A program made the translations under genes and the position numbers. DNA of 64,000 nucleotides, taken from Rhizorhapis sp. SPR117 (lineage in GTDB: Bacteria; Pseudomonadota; Alphaproteobacteria; Sphingomonadales; Sphingomonadaceae). Where the stretch lies: the NCBI RefSeq assembly GCF_021742065.1, contig NZ_JAKKIE010000012.1, forward strand, positions 1-64,000, read 5' to 3'. Each line of letters opens with the position of its first letter. The stretch's first letter is position 1. Under the pieces are notes generated by a model, which was not told where the DNA came from, made no database searches, and was given only the letters and a program-made list of their open reading frames with translations. Shown here in pieces: positions 34,930-47,024 of the stretch.

Positions 34930-36948
34930 TCAGAACCGGAGCTCGACGCCGCCGGTCACGGTGCGCGGCTGGAGGATCGTCGCGCCGTAAACCGCGCCGC
35001 CATAGATGACATAGTCGACGGGATGGCCGCTGTTCAGCAGGTTGCGCACCGACAGCGACAGGCGCGCGGGTCCCAGATTGTAGGCGACCCGGCCATTGAG
35101 CACGGCATAGGGGCTCACCTTGCCGCGGGCGTTGCTGAACACGTCCGAAAAATAGGAATCAGTGTAGCGAACGTCGCCGCCCATCTCGAACTTTCCATCG
35201 GGCGAGACATTGAACCCGACATCGCTGCTGAAGGCCGGGGCGTGCAGCAGGTCGTTCCCCTGAACCGCGGGATCGTCGTAGCGGTTCACCCTGGTCTTCA
35301 GGAGGCCGACGTTCGCGTAGATCTGGTTGCCCATCGAGGGGTTCCAGCTGATCCCGGCCTCGGCGCCATAGGTCGTCGCCCTGTCGGCGTTGCGGATCAC
35401 CGTCGACAGGACGCCGAGGCTGTAGGGCAGTTGGAGACCCTTATAGTCGTTGTAGAAGACGTTCGCGGTCAGCGTCACCTTGCCGCCGGCGAGCGAGCTG
35501 CGCAGGAAGCCCTCATAGTTCCAGACGAACTCGGGCTTGTAGGTGTAGCTTACATAGGGCGGATAGTAGGTGAAGCCCGCGCCGCCGCCATTATAGCCGC
35601 GCCCGGCGGTGACGCCGACCGTGATCGCATCGGTGGCGCGCAGCGACAGCGTCGCCTTGGGCAGGAACTCGCGATAGGTCTCGTCGAAGTCGATGAGGAA
35701 GGGGCCGGCATAGCCGGTGCGGAAGCGATGCTCGACCTCGTAGCGCCCGCCCAGCACCAGCGTCAGCGCGTCGGTGAGCTTGCCGGTGAACTCGCCGAAA
35801 GCGGCGGTGGTCCGGGTGCGGTCGCGGAACGCGCCGCCGCCGTAGAGATCGATCGTCTCGCTCTGGTGCGTCCTGAAGATATAGGCCGCGACGAAGCCGC
35901 TGAACCGGTCGTCGGGCGAACGCAGCCGGACGAAGGGTTCCGCGACATATTCCCTGCCGTCGATCCGGGCATTGCCGGTCGTGGCCGGCGCATAGCGATC
36001 GGTCCTGAAATCCGTCGCCGACAAATAGGCCTGCAGGGTGACGATATCGCTGACTCTCCAGCTCGTGTCCGTGATACCCGTCGTGTTGCGCGAGCGAAAC
36101 ACCGGCTGCGGGGCCGACTGCGGGACCTTCTGGCTGTAGTCCGGCCCGAGCACATATTCCGATTGCGGAGCCCGCCCATCGACATAGGCGACGGTGAGGA
36201 GCGAGCGCACGTCAGGGGTCGGCGTGAAGAGCAGCTTGCCGCGCAGGGTCAGGTTCTGAAAGCGTCCGGGATGCGCTTCTTCGGGGTAGGGGGTGAAGTC
36301 GACATAAGCTTGCGAGCGGCGCCAGTCGGCGCTCAGACGGAAGGCGAGCAGATCCGGCGCGATCGGTCCGGACAGCGCGCCGGAGACCTGCCGTTCGTCC
36401 TGGCTGCCGACGAGCGCGCGCGCCCGCCCTTCCCAATCGAACGTCGGATCGGCGGTGCGGATCGCGATGGTGCCGGCGATCGCATTGCGCCCCTGCAGGG
36501 TGCTCTGCGGGCCGCGATAGACCTCGACCTGGCCAATGTCCCACAGCGTCCCGTTCTGGAAGATCGATTCGTTGAAGCCGAGCGTTCGGCCGTCGAGCTG
36601 GTAGTTGAGCCGCGGGCGCGTGCCCGCGAAAAAGGCGTCGGATCCCTGCGCCGGACCCGTGCCGTCGATGCCGCGCACGGTCGGGGCGGCATTGCCGGGC
36701 TTGATGTTGACGAGGTTCGTCATGCGGTCGAGCAGCTCGTTGGTACCGTAGACCCCCATGCGTTCGGCCGCCTCATCGGTGATGACCGTTACGCTCGACG
36801 CGGTCTCGCGCAGGCTGCGGTTCGACTTCTCCGCAGTCACCACGATCTCGTCGAGCGTGCCGCCGTCTTGTTCGGCAGCGCAGGCGGCGCTCGTCGGCAG
36901 CAGGACAAGCGCGCCGGCGGTGACGAAAAGCTGCGAACGAAACGGCAT
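34930..36948 (-). CDS. TonB-dependent receptor (siderophore type)
   Basis: A 672-residue outer-membrane receptor: signal peptide to CAAEQ, TonB-box region DEIVVTAEK, plug with RPRLNYQLDGRTLG and VEVYRGPQSTLQGRNAIAGTIAI, and a barrel ending GVELRF. The start is the ATG at 36948 with AGGGGGG upstream. It is divergent from an AraC/PchR-type regulator and heads the operon with PepSY, small membrane protein, O-methyltransferase and membrane protein. A ferric-siderophore or catechol substrate is likely by context, not shown by sequence. Confidence 0.93.
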   Translation of the reverse strand: MPFRSQLFVTAGALVLLPTSAACAAEQDGGTLDEIVVTAEKSNRSLRETASSVTVITDEAAERMGVYGTNELLDRMTNLVNIKPGNAAPTVRGIDGTGPAQGSDAFFAGTRPRLNYQLDGRTLGFNESIFQNGTLWDIGQVEVYRGPQSTLQGRNAIAGTIAIRTADPTFDWEGRARALVGSQDERQVSGALSGPIAPDLLAFRLSADWRRSQAYVDFTPYPEEAHPGRFQNLTLRGKLLFTPTPDVRSLLTVAYVDGRAPQSEYVLGPDYSQKVPQSAPQPVFRSRNTTGITDTSWRVSDIVTLQAYLSATDFRTDRYAPATTGNARIDGREYVAEPFVRLRSPDDRFSGFVAAYIFRTHQSETIDLYGGGAFRDRTRTTAAFGEFTGKLTDALTLVLGGRYEVEHRFRTGYAGPFLIDFDETYREFLPKATLSLRATDAITVGVTAGRGYNGGGAGFTYYPPYVSYTYKPEFVWNYEGFLRSSLAGGKVTLTANVFYNDYKGLQLPYSLGVLSTVIRNADRATTYGAEAGISWNPSMGNQIYANVGLLKTRVNRYDDPAVQGNDLLHAPAFSSDVGFNVSPDGKFEMGGDVRYTDSYFSDVFSNARGKVSPYAVLNGRVAYNLGPARLSLSVRNLLNSGHPVDYVIYGGAVYGATILQPRTVTGGVELRF

Positions 36949-37166
36949 CAGTGAACCACCCCCCTGTGCTGCGCGAAGCGGCACAATCGAAGGGATTGGG
37001 AACCACCGCCTGCGCCGCGTGATGACGCCGGCCACGCGACAAGCGTCCGTCGCCTGACTGCGACTTGTTCGCATTAGCAAGTGTCCGTGCGATCTGCTAT
37101 CGCTTGGGCTATGTCGAGACGTTCGAAAAGTATCGCGCAACGAAATATGGCGAAGGGGCCGCCGCG

Positions 37167-38282
37167 ATGGGCCTAGTGTTCCGGAAAACCGGCGAATTCT
37201 CCGCTTCCGACCTTCTTCGGGAAGCCGCTGAACGGTCGATGCACGTTACCGTTCAGCACGCGGCAATGACGCATGTCGATGCACCGATGATGCGCGGCAC
37301 CGTCGTTGCAGAAGACATACAGCCGGGTCTCGCCGTGGCGGCTCATGATCTCGTTTATCTTTGCGACGGCAGCTATGAGGCGGAAGTGGAGCGCTCCTTG
37401 ATGTGCGCCCTGCTCGTCGAAGGCGAAACGGAGCCCATGCTGCTTCCGCGCCGTTCGCCGATCGGGCATGTCGTCGGCGAGGTCGCGCTGATCGGTTTCA
37501 GTGCCCGTACCCGCTGCATGCGGCACTATCGCACTGGCCAGCGCAATCGAGCTTTTGCACTTACCATCAAGCCCACCTTCTTCGAGCGTTTCGAGGGTGA
37601 TGTCTCGGACGCCGGCTTGGCTGCTTTCCGCGGCTTAATCGATCCCGGTGCCGACGAGGTCATCCGTCAGCCGCCGCTCGTACTAGCTGCGCTCGCGGGC
37701 GAGCTCTTCCACCCCAGTTACGGCGGACAGCTCGGGCGGCTTTACCAGGAGAGCCTGGCCCTGCGTTTCGTTGTCGAGGCAAGCGCGCGAATGCGCGACG
37801 AGGAGGATTTTGGCCGACTTCTTGGCCGGCGTCGAACCCAGCGGCTGTGCGACGCGCGGGATATCCTGGACAATTCGCTGACACATCCTCCCAAGACGCT
37901 CGACCTTGCTCGGATGGTTGGTACCAACGTCACGAGTCTCCAGCGAGAATTCAAGCAGGCGTTCGGGACGACGATCTTCGGCTATGTTCGGGCCCACAAG
38001 TTGGCGATGGCGGATATTCTCATCGTAGAGCATGGTCTCGGCATCGCTGAGGCGGGCTACAGGGTAGGCTTCACAAATGCCGCGGCCTTCACGGCGGCAT
38101 ACCGGCGGCATTTCGGACATCCGCCGTCGCGGCGTGAGCGTTGGCCGCGAACGGGATCGGCCGCCGGCGCGAATTGCGGCTGCGACGAACGAATCCAGCG
38201 GATCGAAACCTCGAACGTCAGCATCGCCTCTGCATTGGCATCTCCTGCGACAAGGCATGGCGCCTTGACGACGGACGGCTAG
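37167..38282 (+). CDS. AraC-family regulator (PchR-like) with an appended C-terminal tail
   Basis: A 371-residue regulator with a C-terminal double helix-turn-helix: TLDLARMVGTNVTSLQREFKQAFGTTIFGYVRAHKLAMADILI and GIAEAGYRVGFTNAAAFTAAYRRHFGHPPS. The N-terminal part resembles PchR-type sensors of ferric siderophore. The start is ATG 37167 after GAAGGGG. It is divergent from the TonB receptor, which it probably controls. The last 45 residues after SRRERW do not belong to the family; the DNA there is the antisense of a DJ-1/PfpI gene fragment, so the tail is probably a rearrangement scar. Confidence 0.9.
   Translation: MGLVFRKTGEFSASDLLREAAERSMHVTVQHAAMTHVDAPMMRGTVVAEDIQPGLAVAAHDLVYLCDGSYEAEVERSLMCALLVEGETEPMLLPRRSPIGHVVGEVALIGFSARTRCMRHYRTGQRNRAFALTIKPTFFERFEGDVSDAGLAAFRGLIDPGADEVIRQPPLVLAALAGELFHPSYGGQLGRLYQESLALRFVVEASARMRDEEDFGRLLGRRRTQRLCDARDILDNSLTHPPKTLDLARMVGTNVTSLQREFKQAFGTTIFGYVRAHKLAMADILIVEHGLGIAEAGYRVGFTNAAAFTAAYRRHFGHPPSRRERWPRTGSAAGANCGCDERIQRIETSNVSIASALASPATRHGALTTDG
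38170..38235 (-). pseudogene. Fragment of a DJ-1/PfpI-family gene start, inside the AraC 3' end
   Basis: Read leftward from the ATG at 38235 the DNA closely follows the first 65-70 bases of the intact DJ-1/PfpI gene at 58056. The shared runs include CTGACGTTCGA and CTGGATTCGTTCGTCGC. A one-base gap disturbs the frame near the start. It is a decayed remnant. Confidence 0.7.
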
Positions 38283-38574
38283 AGATTGGGTGATGAAACG
38301 GCGCGTGGCGGCGAATCGCTGACTGCGGTTGCGCTCGACGATCGTTGTCGAGCAGTCAGCGCTCGGACAGGCCGTGGGAGGGCCCACGTGGGATAGGCGA
38401 TTGGCCATGGCGGTTTTGATCGTTCCGAGAGGCATCTGATAATTGGCAGTTGGCGCCTTGGCGCACAATGGAAGTGTCGCGAGGGGTTGGTCTTCAGAAA
38501 TCATCATTCTCGATCCAGGAACCTGACGATAGTCCTCAAGTTATAGTCCGGTCCTGAATCGAGGGAGAGAAAAG
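38283..38574. other. Intergenic stretch without a supported gene
   Basis: About 290 bases after the AraC gene, including further unassigned sequence downstream of the DJ-1 remnant. Contains the promoter of the small secreted protein at 38575. No hairpin or repeat stands out. Confidence 0.4.
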
Positions 38575-38850
38575 GTGAGAAGGCAATTGGCGGCCGTGAT
38601 CGCGGGTACCACATTCGTCGCTGCGACCCCTGCGTTGGCAGACAGGGCGCCGACCGCCCAGGAGCGGACGGCGATAGAGGCGGTCCTGAAGGCAAACGGC
38701 TTTGCCAGCTGGGAAGAAATCGAACTCGACGATGACGGACCGCGCTGGGAAGTCGATGATGCGCGAACGACGAACCGGGCAGCCGGAAAATTCGATTTGA
38801 AGCTCACTCCAGAGACGTTGCAAATCGTGAAGCGGGAACGGGACGACTGA
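38575..38850 (+). CDS. Small secreted protein, PepSY-like
   Basis: A 91-residue exported protein with signal peptide RQLAAVIAGTTFVAATPALA and a short domain (ERTAIEAVLKANGFASWEEIELDDDGPRWEVDDARTT), the fold pattern of PepSY/YpeB-like small domains (DUF2874 type). It starts at GTG 38575 after GAGGGAGAG. Function unknown; perhaps periplasmic. Confidence 0.75.
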   Translation: MRRQLAAVIAGTTFVAATPALADRAPTAQERTAIEAVLKANGFASWEEIELDDDGPRWEVDDARTTNRAAGKFDLKLTPETLQIVKRERDD

Positions 38851-38906
38851 TTGCATCGGTCAGCCCCACGAGCGGAAGGACGAATAACCGCAGATATCTC
38901 TTCGGG

Positions 38907-40018
38907 CTATCCGTGGAGGCCGTTCAGCACAGCAATGACCGCCTCATTTTCGCGCGGTAGGCCTACGGTGATGCGAATCCATTCGGACAAGGGCGGAAAC
39001 GCCCTTCCCACCTCAATTCCGGCGGCTGCGAGTCGGCCGCGAAGGTCGGTCACATGGGGCGAGCGAAAGAAAATGAAATTCGCTTTGCTGTCCGTATGCT
39101 CGAGGCTGAGACTGTCGAGTACTCGCGTGAGCCGCGTTCGTTCAGCGGCGGTACGCGCACGTATGTCGCGGAGATGGGCCTGATCTCCCAGCGCCGCTGA
39201 TGCTGCCACCAGCGCAAGGCGGCTAAGGGAATGCGGGGCGCCGATTCCCGCTGCGCGCAAGGCTTGCGCCAATGATGCAGGGGCCACGGCATAGCCGATC
39301 GAGAGACCGGCCAAGCCATAGATCTTCGCAAGCGTGCGGAAGACGAGGACATTAGCGCCCTCGCGCGCGAGTCTGATCGCGCTTCGCTGCGCGAGATCGT
39401 CATATTCGAGATAGGCTTCGTCGACGATGACGAGGGTCCGCTTCGATATGTCCCGGATGAAGCTGTCGAGGGCGTCTCGGTCGTTGATGGTGCCGGAGGG
39501 ATTATGCGGGTTGACCAGGCTGACTGCGAGGGTCCGATCGTCGACAGCACGCGCCAGCGCGGGCAGGTCGTTCTCGAGGCGCTCATTGAGGGGAACCGCG
39601 ATGCCGATGCCGCCGAGCGGGGCGCCTGCATCGATCAGCGCGGTATAGCCCGGCGACGAATAGACGAAGTTGCCGCCGCCGGGCCGCTGGCGCGCAAGGT
39701 AGAGCCCGAGCGGCTCGAGCACCTCGCCGATCACCACCTGTTCGGGGCTTACCCGTTCGAGCGCGGCGATCTGCCCAACAAGTGCGTCGACCTCGCTCTG
39801 GCCGACATAGCGTTCGAGGCCTCTGAGATGGGCCGCTATCGCCCGGCCGACCTTCGGCGAGGGGCCGAAGGCATTTTCGTTGAGATCAAGCCGTATCGGT
39901 TGGGTCGCACCGGATCCGGTCGGGGTGCCCGCGAGGGCCGGCGCGCCGGCGAGAAGCGCAACGCCACCCGCCGCCAGCCAGTCGCGGCGGGTCAGGGCAA
40001 ATCCTTCATTGCCCGACA

Positions 40019-40019
<1 letters not shown>
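38907..40019 (-). CDS. PLP-dependent aminotransferase (class I/II, HisC-like) with Tat signal
   Basis: A 370-residue fold-type I aminotransferase. The N-terminus carries a twin-arginine signal (LTRRDWLAAGGVALLAGAPALAG), so it should be exported folded, with its cofactor. The enzyme core is histidinol-phosphate aminotransferase-like: RLDLNENAFGPSP, VSLVNPHNPSG, VIVDEAYLEY, and FRTLAKIYGLAGLSIGY with the PLP lysine. It starts at ATG 40019, overlapping the TGA of the TonB receptor by one base (TGATG), hence translational coupling. A periplasmic PLP enzyme together with a TonB receptor suggests processing of an imported amino compound (inference). Confidence 0.9.
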
Positions 40020-42652
<2,633 letters not shown>

Positions 42653-42945
42653 GAGGAACCCCCTGTTTTCCCCATTTGGATACTCTACTGATCTGGTAGG
42701 GAAAGAAAGAAATTCTATCACGCCTGCGAAGAGATTGGTCTTTTATGATGCCGGGAATCGCATAGCCTCAGTCTCGGAAGGGAATCGTGCAAGCACTGGA
42801 ACCAGGAGTTTGACGCCCGCATAAAGCAAACTCGAACAAGACTGAACATTCGGGCGAACAGCGGCGCGGAAACAACCAAGGGGGCATCGCAGGTCGACCG
42901 GCAACGGGGAGGCCTAAACTGCAAATAGCAGTCGGGATAGCTCTG

Positions 42946-43533
42946 ATGGATTATGTGACAATAGACTTCGAAGCCAGCTGCCTGCCCCGGCACGGACGAT
43001 CCTTTCCGATCGAGGTAGCGATCACCGATCAGGCGGGTACGCGATCCTGGCTCATCAAGCCGGACCCGCTTTGGCGGGACTGGGACTGGACCGATGAAGC
43101 CCTCGATCTGCACGGCATCCGGCGCGAGCAGCTCGACCAGGAAGGGTTCGAAGCGGAGGTCGTCGTCGCCGAACTCAGCCGGTCCGTCCGGGGCAGACGC
43201 GTCATCGCGGACAGCAGTATTGATACCTATTGGTGGGATACGCTGGTTGATGCGACAGCGGTCCGCCTGCCTTCGCCGATCGAGCACGTCCGCTGCGTCC
43301 TGGACGAGCTGGGCGCCACAAGCGAGCAGATCTTCTCAGCGCAAGGGCAGGCGGACCGGCTATGTCCGGCGCGGCACCGGGCCGCCGCGGATGCGCGCTG
43401 GCTCTGGACGCTGCTGTCGAAGGTGCGCGAGGCGGTCGAAGAATGCGCGCCATCCCGATCCTGGCTCCGAAGCCCGCCGCCCGTCCCGGTCGCGGTCGGC
43501 TGGACGAACACCGCCCTGTTCGATTCACGTTGA
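42946..43533 (+). CDS. DnaQ-like 3'-5' exonuclease domain protein
   Basis: A 195-residue protein. Family motifs are visible: ExoI VTIDFEASCL with the first Asp and Glu, ExoII around RRVIADSSIDTYWWD, ExoIII H-R-A-A-A-D-A-R-W. The segment ALDLHGIRREQL matches the LHGI conserved after the first strand. These enzymes remove nucleotides from 3' ends of DNA or RNA. The C-terminal 25 residues are proline-rich and may be over-extended. Ribosome site weak. Confidence 0.8.
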   Translation: MDYVTIDFEASCLPRHGRSFPIEVAITDQAGTRSWLIKPDPLWRDWDWTDEALDLHGIRREQLDQEGFEAEVVVAELSRSVRGRRVIADSSIDTYWWDTLVDATAVRLPSPIEHVRCVLDELGATSEQIFSAQGQADRLCPARHRAAADARWLWTLLSKVREAVEECAPSRSWLRSPPPVPVAVGWTNTALFDSR

Positions 43534-43576
43534 GGCCGCATCCGATTTTCCATGAACCATTCGAAGGAGATGCAAC

Positions 43577-44218
43577 ATGTCGCTCAAATTGTCCGATACG
43601 GTTCCCGATTTCAGCCAGGATTCGACCCAAGGCCCGCTTCATTTCTACGAATGGGCGGCCGACGGCTGGGTCGTGCTGTTCTCGCACCCCAAGGATTTCA
43701 CGCCGGTCTGTACGACCGAGCTCGGCACGGTCGCCAAGCTCAAGCCCGAGTTCGACAAGCGCGGCGTCAAGGTGCTGGGGCTGTCGGTCGATCCCGCCGA
43801 CAGTCATCAGAGCTGGGCACGAGATATCGAGGAGACGCAAGGTGCCGCGCTCAATTTCCCGCTGATCGCCGATCATGACCGCAAGGTCTCGACGCTGCTC
43901 GACCTCATCCATCCCAATGCGTCCGACACCACCACGGTGCGCAGTGTGCTGGTGATCGATCCCAACAAGAAGCTCCGCCTCACCCTCACCTATCCGGCCT
44001 CGACCGGTCGCAACTTCCCGGAGATCCTGCGGACGATCGACAGCCTGCAGCTGACCGACAAGCACAAGGTGGCGACGCCCGCGGACTGGAAGCAGGGCGA
44101 CGATGTGATCATCGTGCCGTCGCTCGACGACGATGCAGCGCGCAACCTGTTCCCGCAAGGATGGACCACCCACAAACCCTATCTGCGCACCGTACGGCAA
44201 CCCGAGACAACCGGTTGA
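43577..44218 (+). CDS. 1-Cys peroxiredoxin (Prx6-type)
   Basis: A 213-residue peroxidase with peroxidatic Cys45 in HPKDFTPVCTTELG. The C-terminal Prx6-type extension is present (LRLTLTYPASTGRNFPEILRTIDSLQ). It reduces peroxides in the cytoplasm. The start has AAGGAG eight bases before. It lies between the exonuclease and a GST, an oxidative-stress group. Confidence 0.94.
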   Translation: MSLKLSDTVPDFSQDSTQGPLHFYEWAADGWVVLFSHPKDFTPVCTTELGTVAKLKPEFDKRGVKVLGLSVDPADSHQSWARDIEETQGAALNFPLIADHDRKVSTLLDLIHPNASDTTTVRSVLVIDPNKKLRLTLTYPASTGRNFPEILRTIDSLQLTDKHKVATPADWKQGDDVIIVPSLDDDAARNLFPQGWTTHKPYLRTVRQPETTG

Positions 44219-44273
44219 AGAGCGGCGGCGACATCGCCGGAACAATGGGCCAAGCATCGGCAGGAGGCGCGAT

Positions 44274-44984
44274 ATGATCGATCTCTATTACTGGACCACT
44301 CCCAACGGGCATAAGATCACGATCTTCCTCGAGGAGACGGCCCTGCCCTACCGGATCTTGCCGGTGAACATCGGCAAGGGCGAGCAGTTCGCGCCCGCCT
44401 TCCTGGCGATCGCGCCCAACAACCGCATCCCGGCGATCGTCGACACCGAGCCTGCCGGTGGCATCGCGCCGGTCTCGCTGTTCGAATCGGGCGCGATCCT
44501 GCTCTACCTCGCCGAGAAGACCGGCAAGCTGATACCGTCCGATCTCCACGGCCGCGCCGAGGTTCTGCAATGGCTGTTCTGGCAGATGGCGGGGCTTGGC
44601 CCGATGGCGGGCCAGAACAATCATTTCCGCTACGCCGCCCCGGAAAAGCTTCCCTACGCGATCGAGCGCTACACCAACGAGACCAACCGCCTGTTCGGCG
44701 TGCTCGACAAACGGCTGGCGGACCGGTCCTTCCTCACCGGCGAGTCCTATTCGATCGCCGATATATCCAGCTATCCCTGGGTGGTTCCCTATGAGCGGCA
44801 GGGCCAGTCGCTTGACGAGTTCCCGCACCTGAAGCGCTGGTTCGAAGCGATCCGCGCGCGGCCAGCGACCGAACGCGCCTATGCGCTGGTAGAGCGGATC
44901 AACCCTGACGCGAACGCCCCGCAGAGCGACGAAGCACGGCGGATCCTCTACGGCCAGACCGCGGCCGTGGTGCGGGGAAGATAG
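44274..44984 (+). CDS. Glutathione S-transferase, YghU/Nu class-like
   Basis: A 236-residue GST. The N-terminal thioredoxin-like domain is MIDLYYWTTPNGHKITIFLEE, then NNRIPAIVDTEP and LFESGAILLYLAEKTGKL; the C-terminal helical domain includes WLFWQMAGLGPMAGQNNHF and FLTGESYSIADISSYPWV. The NGHK/T pattern fits the Nu class, which can reduce peroxides or disulfides. The start ATG follows GGAGGCGCG. Adjacent to peroxiredoxin. Confidence 0.93.
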   Translation: MIDLYYWTTPNGHKITIFLEETALPYRILPVNIGKGEQFAPAFLAIAPNNRIPAIVDTEPAGGIAPVSLFESGAILLYLAEKTGKLIPSDLHGRAEVLQWLFWQMAGLGPMAGQNNHFRYAAPEKLPYAIERYTNETNRLFGVLDKRLADRSFLTGESYSIADISSYPWVVPYERQGQSLDEFPHLKRWFEAIRARPATERAYALVERINPDANAPQSDEARRILYGQTAAVVRGR

Positions 44985-45753
44985 CCATGCCCGGTCGCCA
45001 CGCCATCGTCGGCGCTGCGATGGATATCCAGCCAGGCGCCCTGCGCCCAATGGTCGGTCGGCCGCCCGCCCTTGGGTTAGAGCCACCGTCGGAGGCGCCC
45101 ATCCGCATCGCAACGCATGATCGCTGCCCCCTACCCTTGCGCGCATGCCCGCCCGAACGCGCCGTGGCGATCAGCCAAGGGGCCAGCACGCTCTATCGCC
45201 AGGCGCTTGGCCGGACCCGTCCCGCCGCGTTCTCGCAGTCTCGCGGTGTCGGTACCCTGGAGGTCGAATCCGCTGCCTGTGCCGAGAGCCTCTAGCGATG
45301 GCCGGCGACTTTCTCGTACTCCGCGATCTGTCGGCCTGCTGGTGCGACGAGCGGGGTCGCCTGGGGCCACCCGGCCGCATACGACCCATGTGGGTCCTCA
45401 TCCCGCGCGAGGATCCCGATGCCGAGCTTGGGCGAGGTCAACTGACGGGAGCGCAATCCTTTTATGGATACCTCATGGCTGCCCCCTTCGGTTGGGCAGA
45501 CAGGCGCGGCCGGGATTGCGAGGGCGATCGGCAACCCTTCGCTCCGCGCGACCGGCATTAGCACCTATTCGAAAAATGGCGGCACGCTGGAGACCGCCGC
45601 GACGAAGGCGCATCATTATTCGACCCGCACTACCCACCCGTATGACCGGCCGCCCCTATGACCCGCGGCCCGGTGACGGGAGGCCGGGCGCGGTGGCGCG
45701 CGTGCTGAACTGGATTCGCTCGTTAACTTGATACGAGGCCCACTCGGGGCAAT
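44985..45753. other. Intergenic stretch of about 770 bases with no supported gene
   Basis: Many short frames overlap here on both strands but none combines a good start, protein-like composition and a recognisable product. A frame at 45299-45561 on the + strand begins MAGDFLVLRDLSACW and is the best of them, yet I would not call it. A large decayed or non-coding region is the simplest reading. Confidence 0.45.
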
Positions 45754-46059
45754 ATGCTGCCTATGTCACGGAATAGATCGACCGCTCAGGCGATAGTAAT
45801 GACGTTGCTTGCGATCGCGGCCACGCCGCTTTCCGCAAAACCGCCCGTCAGCTCGACGATGACGGTCGGCCACGATGCCAAGCCGCAAGGGCGCATCATC
45901 ACCACGCCGGCATATCCTTACGGCGTGTATGTCGTGCCAGTGGAGCGGGACGATCGCACGCCTAAGCAGCGTTGTTTGGATGACGAGTCGGCGAGGATCG
46001 GCGGCACCCTCTCCGACCTTGATCGGCGAGCCATGGACCTCAAATGCAGCCAGCGCTGA
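45754..46059 (+). CDS. Small secreted hypothetical protein
   Basis: A 101-residue product: signal peptide (QAIVMTLLAIAATPLSA), then ITTPAYPYGVYVVPVERDDRTPKQRCLDDESARIGGTLSDLDRRAMDLKCSQR. The two cysteines could form a disulfide. The pattern is familiar from sphingomonads but has no known function. The start has GGGG four bases before. Confidence 0.7.
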   Translation: MLPMSRNRSTAQAIVMTLLAIAATPLSAKPPVSSTMTVGHDAKPQGRIITTPAYPYGVYVVPVERDDRTPKQRCLDDESARIGGTLSDLDRRAMDLKCSQR

Positions 46060-46078
46060 CGCTCGCAGCGCGATCGGC

Positions 46079-46729
46079 TCATGCCGGCGGTGGAATGACG
46101 GCGGTGGTGTAAAGCGAAAGTAGCTCCCAGCCCAAAGCTTCATAGAGGCCCCGGCCATCAGCCGTGGCGACCAATACGCCCCGCGTCGCGCCGGCACCTC
46201 GCGCGATCGTTTCGAGCTTCTTCATGACAGCGCGGCCGAGCCCGCGTCGTCTATGCGCCGCGGTGGTTTCAATCCGATCATATATGGCGAACTCGCCGAC
46301 GCGGACGACGCGCCCGATCGCCGCCAGCTCGCCGCTTGAAGCGAGCGCCTTCACGACCGCGAGCGGCATAGGGTCCGTCGCATCGAGCGAATAGCCATCA
46401 GGCGGGGCCCCGCCGGCCATCTGGCCGCAACAGGTCATCATGAAGCCCGGCGGCTGAATGGCCCAGCGGTTTGGCAGCGCGGCCCGCATCGCGCTTGGGG
46501 TGGCACAGGCTTTCACAAAGACCCAAGGCTCAGTGATCCCCGCCGCTAGCTCGCGCATCGCTGGCGAGATGCGGGGAAAGACGTAGCGGACCCGCTGTTG
46601 CGGCCAGCCGACATCCACACGGAATCCGCCGTGATCCTCGACGGGGGGTGGAGTTTCACGGGCGAGCGTCCATCCTTTGATCCATGTCGCCACGATGCGG
46701 GGATCGGCCACCAGGTCTTCGTCAGCCAT
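46079..46729 (-). CDS. GNAT-family N-acetyltransferase
   Basis: A 216-residue protein. The acetyl-CoA-binding motif is RRRGLGRAVMKKLE at about 172-185, after EFAIYDRIETTAAH. The C-terminus is LGWELLSLYTTAVI. The substrate is unknown. The start is chosen as the internal ATG at 46729. Two fragments of a second copy of this gene lie at 58690 and 61166. Confidence 0.88.
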   Translation of the reverse strand: MADEDLVADPRIVATWIKGWTLARETPPPVEDHGGFRVDVGWPQQRVRYVFPRISPAMRELAAGITEPWVFVKACATPSAMRAALPNRWAIQPPGFMMTCCGQMAGGAPPDGYSLDATDPMPLAVVKALASSGELAAIGRVVRVGEFAIYDRIETTAAHRRRGLGRAVMKKLETIARGAGATRGVLVATADGRGLYEALGWELLSLYTTAVIPPPA

Positions 46730-46854
46730 GCCCCATCCTGACATGCGTCAATGGCCGAGAGGTGGGCCGAGACATTAGCGCCAGACGGCGCGAGGCCGCC
46801 CGTAACGACGCAGCACCCAGCTTTCTCCTGCCTTTGATCGCATCAAGCGCAGCA

Positions 46855-46995
46855 TCAGGCTGGCCGCGCTGCCGTCAGGCCGCCTCCGGCGGACGCGGCC
46901 ATAAGCAGGATGATCGCGAACCACGGAAGCGGCAGCAGCTTCGGCCACCGGAGTGCGAGCACCGCCTCGTCGAACCGGTCGGGATCGATGACCAT
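46855..46995 (-). CDS. Small membrane protein (possible)
   Basis: A 46-residue frame starting MVIDPDRFDEAVLALRW, with one hydrophobic helix (PLPWFAIILLMAASAG). GCGAGG precedes the ATG. It follows the Dps gene by 29 bases. No family known, and it may be chance. Confidence 0.35.
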   Translation of the reverse strand: MVIDPDRFDEAVLALRWPKLLPLPWFAIILLMAASAGGGLTAARPA

Positions 46996-47024
46996 GCGCC
47001 TCGCTCGCCCGCGCCGCCCGAGGA

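Noticed and set aside
34918..36954. 678-codon open frame antisense to the TonB receptor
   Set aside because: Shadow of the receptor coding strand; composition (Arg/Ala/Glu rich, no hydrophobic core) is not protein-like.
45299..45561. Possible 87-residue protein starting MAGDFLVLRDL
   Set aside because: No ribosome site of quality, no family, and overlapping frames are equally open.
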